Assembly (NCBI RefSeq): GCF_019649055.1
Contig: NW_026570299.1
Coordinates: forward strand, 434,001-498,000
Direction: 5' to 3'
Source: Paramacrobiotus metropolitanus
Lineage: Eukaryota > Tardigrada > Eutardigrada > Parachela > Macrobiotidae
Length of the DNA: 64,000 bases
Shown here: positions 11,451 to 22,524 of the stretch, in pieces
Numbering within the stretch: the first letter of the stretch is position 1
Layout of the letters: every line of letters begins with the position of its first letter
Program-made: the position numbers and the translations under genes
The notes under the pieces: model-generated
The model's database searches: none
What the model saw: the letters and a program-made list of their open reading frames with translations, nothing else
Told to the model about the DNA's origin: nothing

Positions 11451-12668
11451 ATGGCAGCTTCCAGTCCTTGGAATTTAAGCTATGATAACTCCATAAACAG
11501 TAGCAACAAAGCGTTAATCTTTCCCAGCTTTGCGTCTTTGAGAAACCACACAGCCACTCAGCTCGTTCAGACATGGAATTTTACCGCTGTTTCACGGACT
11601 GCGCTGTGTATTTTACAGTTAGCTCTCAATATTGCGATGCTATCCGCCTTCGCTGCCCGCAGAGATCTCCGCACATCTTTCACGGTGTACATCATGTTCC
11701 TGCTGTGCGCTAATACGGTGTACGCGCTGGTCCAATACCCACTGGAGATTATCCGCGCCAGTTATTCCGTCTGGTGGCTGCCTTCTACCGTGTGCTCGCT
11801 GTACCTGTACTTTATCTGGGTGTTCTGCGCCGTTCCCATGCACACCCACATGTTAATTACGATAAATCGCATCTGGGCCATCGCATTCCGCATTCCTACC
11901 GGCAGTACCATTCGATGAAAGTGGCGTGTCTAATGTGTCTGGGGAATCTTTTATACGTGCACGTAATTTGTTTGCCGCTGATGCTAATCGATCGGGTGAA
12001 GTTTCCGATTGATTTGGATAAGTTTGGCTGCTCGTTAAATTTAGAGGTTGTTGCGGTCAACAATTATGCTACAGCGGTGCAGGTTGTGTTGTATGATGGA
12101 CCGGTTATTTTTATGGTGGGCGCTTTTCCGTTTTTGTATTACAAGCAACGGCAACGGCGAAAGATCGGAAGCCAGATCCGATTACATGTGTCACATCGTG
12201 GCAGCACTATCTGTAGAAATGAAGAAGTCGAAGGCGGGGTTGAAGAAAATCACCCACACCATGTAATAATTATTGTTTTTGCGCTAGAACTTCCGGAATT
12301 GCATTGTTACATAGATTAATGAAATGAAATCTTGTCTAGTTTTTGCTGACTCACAAAATCTGTAGGTACGGTCGCCATCCACAATCGGCAACGTCCTTAG
12401 CGTGAGAGCACACAAGCGAGAAATGTCCCGGCCCTTTGTCGTTTTGACGCTGTTGACCGTCAGCGTGTTAATTTGCTGGACGCCGGTGATGACGTATTGG
12501 ACCATCACATGCTTCATCTCGTTGACGTCAGATCCAGTCACCTTTCGGAACTTTGCTGTTGTGTTGTTCGCGCTTCAGGCAGTCCTTGACCCGATTCTCT
12601 TTGCTGTCAGTCTGCAGAGCTTCTGGTCAACAATTGCTCAGGCCGCTGCAAAAATCTACAACCGCTGA
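11451..12668 (+). pseudogene. Rhodopsin-type GPCR with one-base frameshift
   Basis: Two exons (11451-12262 and 12366-12668) joined in phase 0 after TM5, the same intron site as in the receptors at 30335, 38036, 42177 and 46459. TM1-3 are read from ATG 11451: RRDLRTSFTVYIMFLLCAN, then HMLITINRIWAIAF. At about 11885-11895 the frame breaks: the continuation (SYRQYHSMKVACLM, TM4, TM5) is in another frame, as expected if one base were missing. Exon 2 gives TM6 (RPFVVLTLLTVSVLICWTP) and TM7 (AVLDPILFAVSL). Everything else is intact, so a recent pseudogene and a base-calling error are both possible. N-terminal glycosylation sites (NLS, NSSN) precede TM1. Confidence 0.75.
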
Positions 12669-13421
12669 ATGCAGGTGTTTTGGACTGCTCTCGCACCGTC
12701 TGCGTTGTTTAGTGGTCGCAAAATAAGTTGATTGTAATAAATTTAGGTAGTTAATGCGATTTTAATAGCGATATTTTACTTTATCGTCGCTTTGGGTGGC
12801 TTAAAATTAAGAATTTTGTTTTTCGTAGAACTCAATTTGCACTTACGTGTGATATCAATTTTATTAAAGGTTCCACTTCCCTCATGTCCAAAATGCGGCC
12901 GGGTATGAAGCACCTCGCATCTGCGCTGGTCGGCGATGATAAATTTCACGTACGAAACATACAGGCTGAAACATACAGATGCACTTTGCTTTATTTGGCG
13001 AATTGCTTCGAAGACGGCTTGTGATATAAACGTACTCAGCGAGTCAATACACAAAAGACAGACAGAAGAGCGCAAGTCTGCAAGATACAGTAACGTGTAC
13101 TAAAAGGATCTTCTTCAAGAAGAGACCGTCAACACGGATCTATCCACCTGCTCCAGCTGGTTTTTTCGACAAAACAGGATATGCCGTTGCTCACAATAAT
13201 CCGTTTATTTTATCATTTGAAAAGACTCCATTATATTAAAAATACTCCATCATTTTATTGACCTGAGTCAGTAGAAACTGGTCAAAAGTTTATTAGAAAG
13301 TTTGCTACGGCGAATTCTGCCGGTTTATGAGTACGGTCGTTAAATGCTGTTTATCGCAACCGGAGCCATTCTAACGTTAAAACTATTTCGGCGTTAACAA
13401 TAGTAGTTTATCGCTTGCATT

Positions 13422-14500
13422 ATGGAAGCACGCGGGAAAATGCTCTGTGTTGGTCTTCTCATCCTACTCGTATCAGTTTCATGCGGATTCATTAGTTACG
13501 AGCCGCCCATTATTCCGCCGGCCACCGGGGATTGCCACAACGGAGCCGCGGACAGTAATCGCAATATGGAAATATTAATTGACATTGTCAAGAACATCAG
13601 GTTTCTGCTCACGGCACCTTGTAGGATCTGTTACATAATTTATGGCAGAGCAAAGTAATTAAAGGTCACGGCACGGCTAAACCGGCCGGTATGCTAACAT
13701 ATGATAATATGCATTAACGGTAACAGAAAGGCAATGCGAGGCAAAGAATTGTTATTAGGAAAGAAATCAGGTAGAAGTACAAAGTGTACTGTCGGAAGTG
13801 GTACTGAATGAATGCAGGAATGTATTAGAAGTGAAGAACATCAGTATTTGTAGGCAAAACAAGTAGAGAAGAATAATATCAGATAGCACGAGTGAGCATA
13901 TCGCTCAAATGAATCAGTAAACAGTAGCAACATCATAAAAGTGAATCAGAGCCGTCGCTTAATTATCTATATAAAAATCATTACGTGACAGATCTTATAA
14001 GTATTTGCTAAACAGCCGTTGACATTGATGTTGTACGTTGCAGCGTACAGATGACGGCGGTGGTAAACGGCCTGGCGGATCTCCAGCCTGGACTTGGAGC
14101 GGACGCTCGTCCCACCGCTTCCGCTCGGCAGTCTCTGCCGGCCAAGCCTTTGCCGACGGCATTCCCTTCTCCCGCAATACCACCGTCACCGAAACGTACG
14201 ACGGTTTCTTCTACCAGCTGCTGGCCGGAGCGCGCGATGCCGCTGACATGTTCGGACTATTCTTCCTGACTGTCGTTATTGTCATTGGGGGTCAAATAAT
14301 TCTCTTCATCGTTAGCTTTATCTTAGGAGAAATAGTGGATGCAGTACTGGAACGAGATCTGCAGCGCATCCGCTTTTATGGCCACATTAGTCGGGGTGCC
14401 GCTGTGTATTGCCGTCGTGGTGCTGGTGATCATGACTTTCGTGGCCAAGTTCATCTTACCCCCTCTTTCAGAGGTCTTCCCCCATTCGTGGACTGGCTGA
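13422..14500 (+). pseudogene. Small two-helix membrane protein, copy 1 (two frameshifts)
   Basis: Exon 1 is 13422-13600 and exon 2 is 14044-14500, joined in phase 2. The N-terminus is a signal peptide (MEARGKMLCVGLLILLVSVSC), followed by YEPPIIPPATG and a short helical stretch around MEILIDIVKNI. In exon 2 the frame must change twice compared with copy 2 (25058-26017): once before FSRNTTVTETYDGFF and once between the two C-terminal membrane helices. Each part is still recognisable, ending in FVAKFILPPLSEVFP then TGA at 14498-14500. I do not recognise the family. It is not similar to the GPCRs or the X genes. Confidence 0.6.
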
Positions 14501-14513
14501 TCAACTCTATCAA

Positions 14514-15190
14514 TACTTCGCTTTTACTCGCGTTCCGACCGCTTACAGAATACACCTTCACGTTCCGTCCACCTGTCTGCATTAGTAAACCCCCCTGCGC
14601 GCGATTACATTTTTCTACGTAGCTCAGCCTTCGCTTTATCGCTTACTTTTAAATCTGCATCATTCGCTCACTTCAAACGCTCATCCCCCATGCATTACGG
14701 AATAATATCACTCAACCAATGGACTAAAAGATGGAGAAAAAATTCACAATATTTTTGATTCCAAATAAGTTGAAATTTATGCCGATAAAGGAAAGTTATA
14801 GTCATTTTCCTTTCTCGTAGACAGACCATAGGATCTCTGCGTAGCTCTTCGCCGTTGATTGTATGCTTAAGCGCACGAAAGATCGCCGATGTCTATAACT
14901 TCTTTTGATTTCTATGAATTGTCACTAACTTGGGCTTGAAAAATTTATAATTTTTTTCCAAGTATCTTAAATTATTGTTTTAGCGTATTTGCTTCGTAGA
15001 TTACGAGGGATGAGCATTGAAAGTGAGCCATACGATATGGATTTCAGTATTTTCAATTTTTCATTGTCAAAGCCTGCCGTCGCTACCTTTCAAATGTAAC
15101 CGCGCGCTAGGGGGTTTACTAATGCAGACCGGTGGTCGGAACGTTAAAGTGTAATCTGTAAGCGGTCGGAACGCGAGTAAAAGCGAAGTA
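14514..15190. mobile_element. TA-bounded foldback (MITE-like) element with ~115-bp arms
   Basis: The left arm starts TACTTCGCTTTTACTCGCG and the right arm ends in its complement (…CGCGAAGTA-type end at 15190). The arms run inward for roughly 115 bp with scattered mismatches, through GTCTGCATTAGTAAACCCC. The paralogous block has the empty site: CAACTCTATCAA is followed directly by the sequence that here lies after 15190. The interior (14790-14890) resembles the interior of the foldback at 54358-54788 (CATAGGATCT, ATGCTTAAG). There is no transposase, so it is non-autonomous. The TA ends suggest Tc1/mariner-like mobilisation, which is inference. Confidence 0.75.
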
Positions 15191-15933
15191 CCATAATTAA
15201 TGGTGCTGCATGCGCCCTTAAGTAGTACAGAATGCGCAGCCAGCTATGCATATGGATGCGTGAGATGTTGTGTTGACTTTACACGGCAACGAACGTGGAT
15301 TTCAAAATAAGTTTATAGTTCATAACTTCAAATAACTTGTGCCGAATAGGTGTTTATGTTATCTGTTCTGTTGCTCTCAACGGTTTTGCGCAAAATAAAT
15401 GTTATGCAGTGCCAGAAGTTAACACTGATTTTCGTATTTCAAAAATATGTTTAACTGTCCCAAACACATCGTGTCATCGACGGATTTCCATGAATTGTCT
15501 GAGACTGCGAAGCAGTACTTACCGGAGCGACTTACCGGAAAAGGATTATATTTTTAGAGCGAGTGCGTTCAGTTGAAATGTTACTGAAAATTCTTTCAGG
15601 AAGCAGAGCAACCAGACTGGATCATTACAGTCTTGCATACCAGCTTTCTACCGTGAGAGATACCAGGGTAAGGGTCCGCAACATTATTACCCGGCACTCT
15701 ATACTAATTACTACTGTTACGCTTACACTATCCGTAAGACGTAATGAATATCGGGTTTTAGCCACTTTAATAATACTCAGCTAAGAACTAACAAATAACA
15801 AGTAAACATGAGCTTATATAACGGCCTAAGCCGGAAATAACAGGACATCCAGGGAAACGACCTAATATCAGACAATCACTCATTGTCAGTACATCTGGCT
15901 CACAAGGGCATGAGAAAGGCAAAAACATGGACT

Positions 15934-16003
15934 ATGACCATAGGATAAACGCACACATGACCATAGGTACATGACCATAGGGAAAAACATATATGACCAT
16001 AGG
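15934..16003. repeat. Four copies of ATGACCATAGG
   Basis: The 11-mer ATGACCATAGG occurs at 15934, 15957, 15971 and 15993 with irregular spacers of 3 to 12 bases. It is the only structure seen in the 15200-16700 spacer, which otherwise holds no recognisable gene. Confidence 0.7.
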
Positions 16004-16729
16004 TTACATTACTACATGAGTAATCCGGTTATGTAACACTACATGTTTGCAGTTCTTTCCGCTAGTGTTGCTGGGAGTCAGAGGCTGTTTGAAAACATAC
16101 TAGCGTAGCACGATGGAACACGGAGGCTAAAAGGGCATAGAGCTACTTCGTATTCACACCGATAGTAATGCTAAGCCAGATCCAGAAAGATGGCCAAATT
16201 TATATGGGTACAGAAAAGCGTTGTTCATGGGCTGATTGCAGTAAAGACAGTAATTCTAATTTATATTTGGCTAAAAATTAAAAAAGCCGCTTTCTGAAGG
16301 AGAGTGGAATAATTGCTAATGAAAGGAATATAGTGTCATAGCGAAAGCAAATGAACGGCGACTTTGCCGGCATAATGGTTCTAGAAATTAGTGCTAATGT
16401 GATCGTGCTTATTCCTCTTACTTTTCTCGTATCTTGCTGTACCTAGATTTTCAGAAGCGCGTGAACGACTGAATGTTCCACGTCGGAGTAACATCACTCT
16501 GATTACGATTATGTTTCATTGCAAATGACAACTGTAATTGTGCCACAGTTTCTGCAACGTTGTCAGCAGGCATAGCTCAATTAAACGGAAAAAATATGTT
16601 CTGCTTACACTGGGACGTTTTGCATGGGAATGAGAGATGTGCATTACGATTTTTATGAGAATAACTTGCGGACGATCCAAACAGTGTCTACTGATTCTGC
16701 AGAGTGATTCCAAATAATTGCGCTAATTA

Positions 16730-19700
16730 CTATTGCTTCGCGCTAGGATCCTTCATGCACACCTGGCATCGGCTTATTGATGGAGAGTGGTTCAGCGCGG
16801 TGTTTGAACGTACAAGATTGTTCTCTGGAACTGCTGCAGCAAGCCAGAAGGAGCGCGATCCTGCAATGAAATGCTGACCACATTTTCAAACAAAGACGTC
16901 CAGCTCAGAAGTCAGAACCCACCGTCAGGTGCACAACTGTCCATGTCATCAGAGCACTGCACTATCGGACGCTTCTTATACTTTTCTAGACACGAACCGG
17001 GGCTGGCGAGCTCGTAACCTGTTGATGTCTGCAAAAAACAGGGAATCTGGGATCAAGTAAACGTGATATACGAGTAATAAGTGGATAACCTAAGATTCCT
17101 AAAGGCAGCTTCTTTTCTGTTAGGCCTTAGATTATAGTGTTGCTGTAGCGAAGTGTCACGGTGTACACTGTAGCCGCCTGTGATGGTGGTCAGGCATGGA
17201 AATGCCCCTGTTAATGGATTTCCGACTGAATTAGGAGTGTCTCTGATCTTGATTTATCCATTTTTATGTATTTTCTCCCATTTATGAATAAAAGGTATTA
17301 TTTAGGGACACCCCACGTTTCCCCATATTGTAGATTATAGGATTTAGGTAGCACTACCTATGACAAATGGCGCTCCTGGTTTGAACAATGTATCAGCCTT
17401 TCGGTGGCTGCGGTCTTGCCCCAGCCCAATTTGGGTCGCCGATGCCGATGGCGTACCCTGCAGTTTCCCGGCCAATTCCGCCGCCTTCAGCGGCATATTC
17501 TGGATCTCCGACGTCTGCGTGAGAGCGTGTGGCTTCCGCATGCCCGACAGACGACATATCAGTGGATTACGGACTGCCCGAAACGAACGCCTTCCTCTAC
17601 GGGGCCCGTGCCGTTCCACACCGTATCTCGGACTATTCTAAGGGTTCTTCCAACCCTTCTGCTAATGAACATCTTCCTACTACGATTCTCATACCCGAAG
17701 GAAGCTGCAGGGCTTGTTATGTGCCCGACATAGCCCAACAGGTGAGCCAGTACATTCCTTGCAGGGCTGGCTACGTCGATGGAATGGGACCCTTCGCAGT
17801 TTTCAGTTCAGGTGAGCACCGGGCCGCCCAAATGGAAAAAGAGCTAGCTGCTCTTAGGAAAGAGAAAGAGCATTACAAGGCGGCCGTAGTTCAGCTCGAA
17901 CGAGAACGGAACTTCTACAAAGGGGGGGCTGAAAGAAGTCGAGCGCTTTTGCAAGAAATGCAGAGTGGCGCAACCCCTTCGAATTCTGTATCCATCAGTG
18001 GCGCGAAGCAGGCCACAACAGGGTATGTCCCTGTTTCGTCTCAACATGCTGAGCGCACCACTCCGCCCCAACCCCTGCGAGCAGTGCAAACTTTCGTCGA
18101 GCGCACAGGTCTGGTTACGCCACAACCAGCTGAGGGGACTATAATGGCAAACAGTGCCATTCCGTTAGCTAAACAGGCAGTTGTGGAGAAAAGCGCCATC
18201 TCGGCAGCTAGCAGTGCGCCGCCGCAAACCGTTGTTCGGCTACCGTCACCCTCAATGGTAGTCCGTACCATTTCGAGCAATCCCAGGGATATGGGTATTT
18301 GCCCATAATCCCGCCTGCCTAATTCCCACAAAGCAGTCCAGTTGGCTTGTGGAAAAGTGGTACACTGCTGTGCACCACTACTGGATCTTCGTACGAAGGA
18401 TTTGGCTGCGGAACTGAGTCGCATTGCGAATTTAGAGCGACACAGTACCGCACGCGAGTTTCCATACGCGCGTCCGCTGCAGACATCGCGCGCTAGCACA
18501 GCTACGTTGCCGCGTTCAAAAAAAGTCTTGCAGCAGTAACCCGGAGGTTTACTGCTGTGTACGGAAGCAAAAGCCCTCCGATTTCGGAGGAGGCTAAGGC
18601 GGAGTGGAACCGCCTCCTCTTTGGATACTGGACCGTGATACGGGTGAATCCCTCACCGGCCATGGCAGATGTGGCCAATGTGCCTGCACGGAGCAGGGTG
18701 TGGAAGGATCCTGACAAGATGCCTTCTGTGATGGCAGCACAAAAGGGCCACAAGAGGCCCTTCACACCTTCCTGCTTCCACTCACCTTCTTCGGAGGACG
18801 CCAGCAGGACGCGAAAGGTCGCCCGAGCAAGAAGTAACTCTTGTTGTTCTGTTTTTGTATAAGAGCATGTGATACTCTTTGTGCTTTCTTTCTTACGGGC
18901 TGAGGGCAGCCCTTGTTGGGAGGAGGGGCATGTGTCACGGTGTACACTGTAGCCGCCTGTGATGGTGGTCAGGCATGGAAATGCCCCTGTTAATGGATTT
19001 CCGACTGAATTAGGAGTGTCTCTGATCTTGATTTATCCATTTTTATGTATTTTCTCCCATTTATGAATAAAAGGTATTATTTAGGGACACCCCACGTTTC
19101 CCCATATTGTAGATTATAGGATTTAGGTAGCACTACCTATGATCTCTGTAAGACTGATACGTCAGCCCATTATCTTCCCAAAACAAAAGAAATCTAAGAC
19201 TCTTTTCAAAGTATATTAGTATGAAATAATCCAAAAAATTAAATTTCTGCTTTTGTTGACCTTTTGGTAAGGATAGCTTGATCGTTTAAGGATAACTTTG
19301 TTTTAAATACTATTTATGTATCATTTGATTTTTACAGTGGACATTGACGTTTTTTATGCTTTTTCTGCCGGTTTAATTTACCGGCATAAAGGTGAATCCG
19401 TCCCACAATTCCCGCCAGCCATTAGGGCATTCCGGCACATCAACAGTCTGGCTATGAACTGCAGCGACTGGCTGAGAAACGTGACACACTACGCAGCGGC
19501 TGATCTTGCTATCGGAATCCAGCGTTGCCAGCCAATGAGTTGAAATTTGCGATGACTCACTTTGCGCACACTCATCAGGCGCATAGCAATGCAGGTTAGG
19601 GGTAAAATGCGGCAGGCAGGATGCCGTCGCTCCTGGCACATAATTTTCCTTCAACGCAGCTGCTTTCAAGAAACCATAGCGCACTTTACCGAGGTCAATG

Positions 19701-22272
19701 TGTCCTGGTCGGTTTCTGTTATCGGATGCTGCGAAAGAGTACCCCGTCCACAATTGCGTACTGCTAAGGGGACAACGCGGGAGGTCTGCCGACTGTGAAT
19801 GGTGGACAAGGTAACCAGTCACGGCTCCACCTTTTTCGTGGCTCGAGTTTCTGTTACGGTTCAAAAGAGTGGCTTATGAGTCCGTTCAGTTGTTGCCCAA
19901 CTCATTAACGTACCTTCAATTTCTCGCTTCCGTCTCCCTAACGACATCATACGACATACAACTGTTAAATTCAAAGACAGTACCGCAGCAAGCGATTACA
20001 CACCAGATAAACCGGGAAGACCTACAAATTCAGAACTAAATTGTAGACCGGTGGGTGCCACTGCTGTTATTAAACTGGGTAACGGAAAATTGTTTTGTTG
20101 ACAAGTGGAATGACTCTTACCTGGGGGTCCCGCTAGTCCTGGCCGACCAGGAACTCCAGGCATTCCTGTGATTACACTGTTTTACTTGACCGCAATGATT
20201 GTTGATATGGTCATCTTACCCGTATCTCCTTTATCGCCTACAAAAATTTGAGATTGCGGCAACTTTCACTTCTGTGTCTTATAGAAGTTGGCTTAGTTTT
20301 TATTAAGATTGCCGAAACAAACCGTCTCGGGTTGCTTCATAATTTTGTAACCTCAACATGGTGATTCTCTAAAATCTATGGCAGCTGTGCATCTCAGCCA
20401 GCAGATGGCAGGCTGTTTCTTGTGAAGCTTTGAAAAACTGCTCATAATTAAACCTATAAGCAATTTTAGATGGCATCAGCACGCGGAGAATCGCACCAAC
20501 CTTTAAGTCCAGGTAATCCAGGTACCCCCGGATTTCCAGATTCGGAATAGTACCCTGTACAATGTGTGGTTTACTCTTGTCAGATAGCAGAATTCTTAGA
20601 AATCATCTGTAGAATTTTTGGTTAATTGGGTTATTAATTTTGTGATGCATTCGGAAAGGTGCATGCATATGCATACGGTATCGAACTGTGAGAACGGTTA
20701 AAGTATCTAGAGAACAAGGATCGGGACGAAGCTGTGTATTAACTGTTATTTACCATAAATGGTACAGACCTGCATTACGCTCGGAGCAGCCACACGAACC
20801 CGGATCTCCTTTGGAACCTTTAATGAAGCTTTACAATTAATATGTTCAATCCGAGCAGGAAAAACATGGCCTTAACTGGCCAACGCTTCAACAAAATTTG
20901 TCATTACACCTGTCATACCGGGAAGCCCAGGGTAGCCTGGCGCTCCTGGCAACCCTACGGAAGGAGCTTGATAGGGATGTATTTAGGGAATGTTTTTGCG
21001 GAGTTAGTGTTCTTGCCTGGCTCTCCTTTGGAACCTTTATTAAAAGCACTTGCACGACATGCATCTGACACCAAAAATGTCTCAAACTTCATGTGTTTGC
21101 AGCGTTTTCGATTACTTGAATAACCTGGCAGTCCCGGAAGCCCGGGACGTCCGACATCACCGGTTGATCCTTTCATACCAGGCAGGCCGGGCGCACCAGG
21201 AAATCCTGGTCTGCCGGGCAAACCTGGCTCACCGGGCAACCCCATGTCACCGCGCATGTCCGACGAACTGGGATGTCCTAAAACAGTACGATCAGTCATT
21301 AGGGTTCAGCTTGATGGAAAATTCAGTTATGTAAACTACATTTGCCAGCCATTGTTTATCACCTGCAGTTCCGTTAACTTTTACACCAGTTACAATCAGT
21401 CAATGCAGATAGCATAGAGGAAGTGTTTCTTTTGTAAATGCCGTTTTGTTCTGGTGCATAGTTTGTACTCGTACCATGATACTTATTAAAGGTCTTTTAT
21501 TTATTTAATGCAGATGAAAGCGCAGCTAACGGATACTTCTGCTCATGTAACGTTATAGTATAACAATAATGCTTTATGAGAGTACTTATGATTTAAGATA
21601 ATTCTAACGGGAAACGTACTTATTATGTCACTGGTACATCCACACACGCCCGGTTCCCCCTTGGGACCTGAAAATATCTTCATATTAATTTATAGAAGCA
21701 CCAACAATAATTTTTCATATGGTGAATTAAGTGAACTGCAGTTGGAAGCCCCGGCGGCATTCCACGGTAATACTGCCAGGCTTAATTTAACATTTCGGTA
21801 ATGATAAAAGTATGCTGGCTTTGCGTGATAACCTGGAAGTCCTGGGAATCCCGGTTGACCAGGAAAGCCGCCTGAAAACAATCGAGTGAGGATGCCGAAT
21901 TATTGACGGTAGCAGATTTTGTTATATAACTGTAGTCCACACCTTATGCACACCGTTGCAAAAGATGTTATTCTGACTTGTCAAACTTACAATGGAACCG
22001 GTTCGATTAATATTCCACAATAAATAATTATTATGATTAACCAGCGCAACATCTTCCACAATTTACCTTGTGTGTATGCCCGTGTATGCTCACGTTCCTC
22101 ATCTTCTGGCGCCTGTAATCCATACATTTTTAGCTTACTGCTACTGGACGAATTTTTTTGCGCTTTTTCTGTTACTGTGAAGAAGGAGCGCTGGTTAGCG
22201 TACCGGAAAGGGAGGCTGCATTAGCTCACAGACACCCAGTAACATAACAATAGCCGTTGTACGCATCCACAT
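16730..22272 (-). CDS. Short-chain type IV-related collagen (spongin short-chain collagen-like)
   Basis: About 15 minus-strand exons, nearly all joined in phase 1. Exon 1 (22272-22230) encodes a hydrophobic start, [14 protein letters not shown]; exon 2 is 22174-22067. Only about 130 residues of Gly-X-Y follow. They lie in small exons at 21871-21833, near 21667, 21277-21125, 21034-21017 (18 bp, apparently a GC-AG donor), and near 20965, 20820, 20565, 20235 and 20175-20120. Longer GLPG-type exons alternate with tiny GSKGEPG-type ones. The C-terminus is an NC1 domain of two C4 halves in exons 19830-19690, 19632-19382, 17028-16923 and 16860-16730. They include [45 protein letters not shown] and ISRCQVC. 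The stop is TAG 16730-16732. A 2-kb LTR element sits in the intron between the third- and second-last exons. Collagen IV has about 1,400 Gly-X-Y residues; the short rod fits spongin short-chain collagen relatives. The 5' exons are less sure than the NC1. Confidence 0.85.
17442..18308 (+). CDS. Gag-like protein of the LTR element, with an in-frame TGA
   Basis: The frame from ATG 17442 reads a proline-rich stretch ([13 protein letters not shown]), meets TGA at 17520-17522 and then continues open for about 260 residues to 18308. The main part has a charged coiled-coil ([19 protein letters not shown]) around residues 100-140 after the TGA, then a Ser/Thr/Pro-rich tail. There is no CCHC knuckle. 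I call it gag-like from its position and coiled coil, not from clear homology. The single TGA in otherwise coherent coding sequence may be a point mutation, or the start may be spliced. A second open frame follows at 18557-18862. Confidence 0.5.
18557..18862 (+). CDS. Second open frame of the LTR element
   Basis: An open frame of about 100 residues downstream of the gag-like one, from a non-ATG codon, containing [24 protein letters not shown] and a basic end ([11 protein letters not shown]). It ends about 70 bp before the 3' LTR. It could be the C-terminal part of the gag-like protein in another frame, or an independent small protein. No recognised domain; a nucleic-acid-binding role is suggested only by the basic tail. 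Confidence 0.35.
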   Translation: MYGSKSPPISEEAKAEWNRLLFGYWTVIRVNPSPAMADVANVPARSRVWKDPDKMPSVMAAQKGHKRPFTPSCFHSPSSEDASRTRKVARARSNSCCSVFV

Positions 22273-22423
22273 TCTGCAGCAATCGTAATAAGTTAGCTAA
22301 GAAAAATGCTGGCTACCTATTTGTTGTATACGACTAGAGAGACTCTGCAAGGGGAAATTAATGTAATTAGCTCGTGAGTTGTAACTGTAAGTATGTAACG
22401 CACAAGAATAGCGACGGTTACTG

Positions 22424-22524
22424 AGCAAATGCATGTTGAGACTGTGCGCACAATCCCAACATGCATTTGCTTGTCGATCTTAGTACGCGATATCAATATA
22501 CTGATATCGCGTACTAAGATCGAC
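22424..22524. repeat. Two adjacent perfect hairpins
   Basis: Hairpin 1 pairs AGCAAATGCATGTTG (22424-22438) with its exact complement at 22457-22471; its loop contains the palindrome TGTGCGCACA. Hairpin 2 has a 23-bp perfect stem (22473-22495 with 22502-22524) and a 6-base loop. They lie 1 base apart, just upstream of the collagen gene. Either could be a structured RNA, a tiny foldback element or a recombination remnant; no direct repeat flank decides it. Confidence 0.7.

Larger units (their letters stand above)
12950..15480. repeat. Second segmental duplication, copy 1
   Basis: Paralogous with about 24000-26400 in the same orientation. Matches run from the stretch at 13030-13080 (AAAAGACAGACAGAA-like) through the small membrane protein gene to the 3' flank at 15340-15470 containing CAAAATAAATG. 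Copy 1 carries a 677-bp foldback element that copy 2 lacks; copy 2 carries two other insertions that copy 1 lacks. Confidence 0.75.
17154..19142 (+). mobile_element. Young non-autonomous LTR retrotransposon
   Basis: Two direct repeats of 210 bp (17154-17363 and 18933-19142) that look identical base for base flank a 1.57-kb interior. The LTR begins TGTCACGG and contains a polyadenylation signal in GAATAAAAGG. A purine-rich tract (GGGAGGAGGGG) lies just before the 3' LTR, and TGGCGCTCCTGG lies just inside the 5' LTR where a primer binding site would be. The interior encodes a gag-like protein but no protease, reverse transcriptase or integrase, so it needs an autonomous partner. No clean target-site duplication is seen. 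It lies in an intron of the collagen gene, in the opposite orientation. Confidence 0.8.

Noticed and set aside
15934-16003. CRISPR-like array of ATGACCATAGG
   Set aside because: Repeats are only 11 bp and spacers 3 to 12 bp and irregular; the genome is animal. Simple minisatellite.
19373-19864. Single 163-codon minus-strand gene ending at 19373
   Set aside because: It is part of the collagen NC1 domain; the apparent stop lies in the intron, and the domain continues at 17028 and 16860. It also contains a 57-bp in-frame intron (19689-19633).
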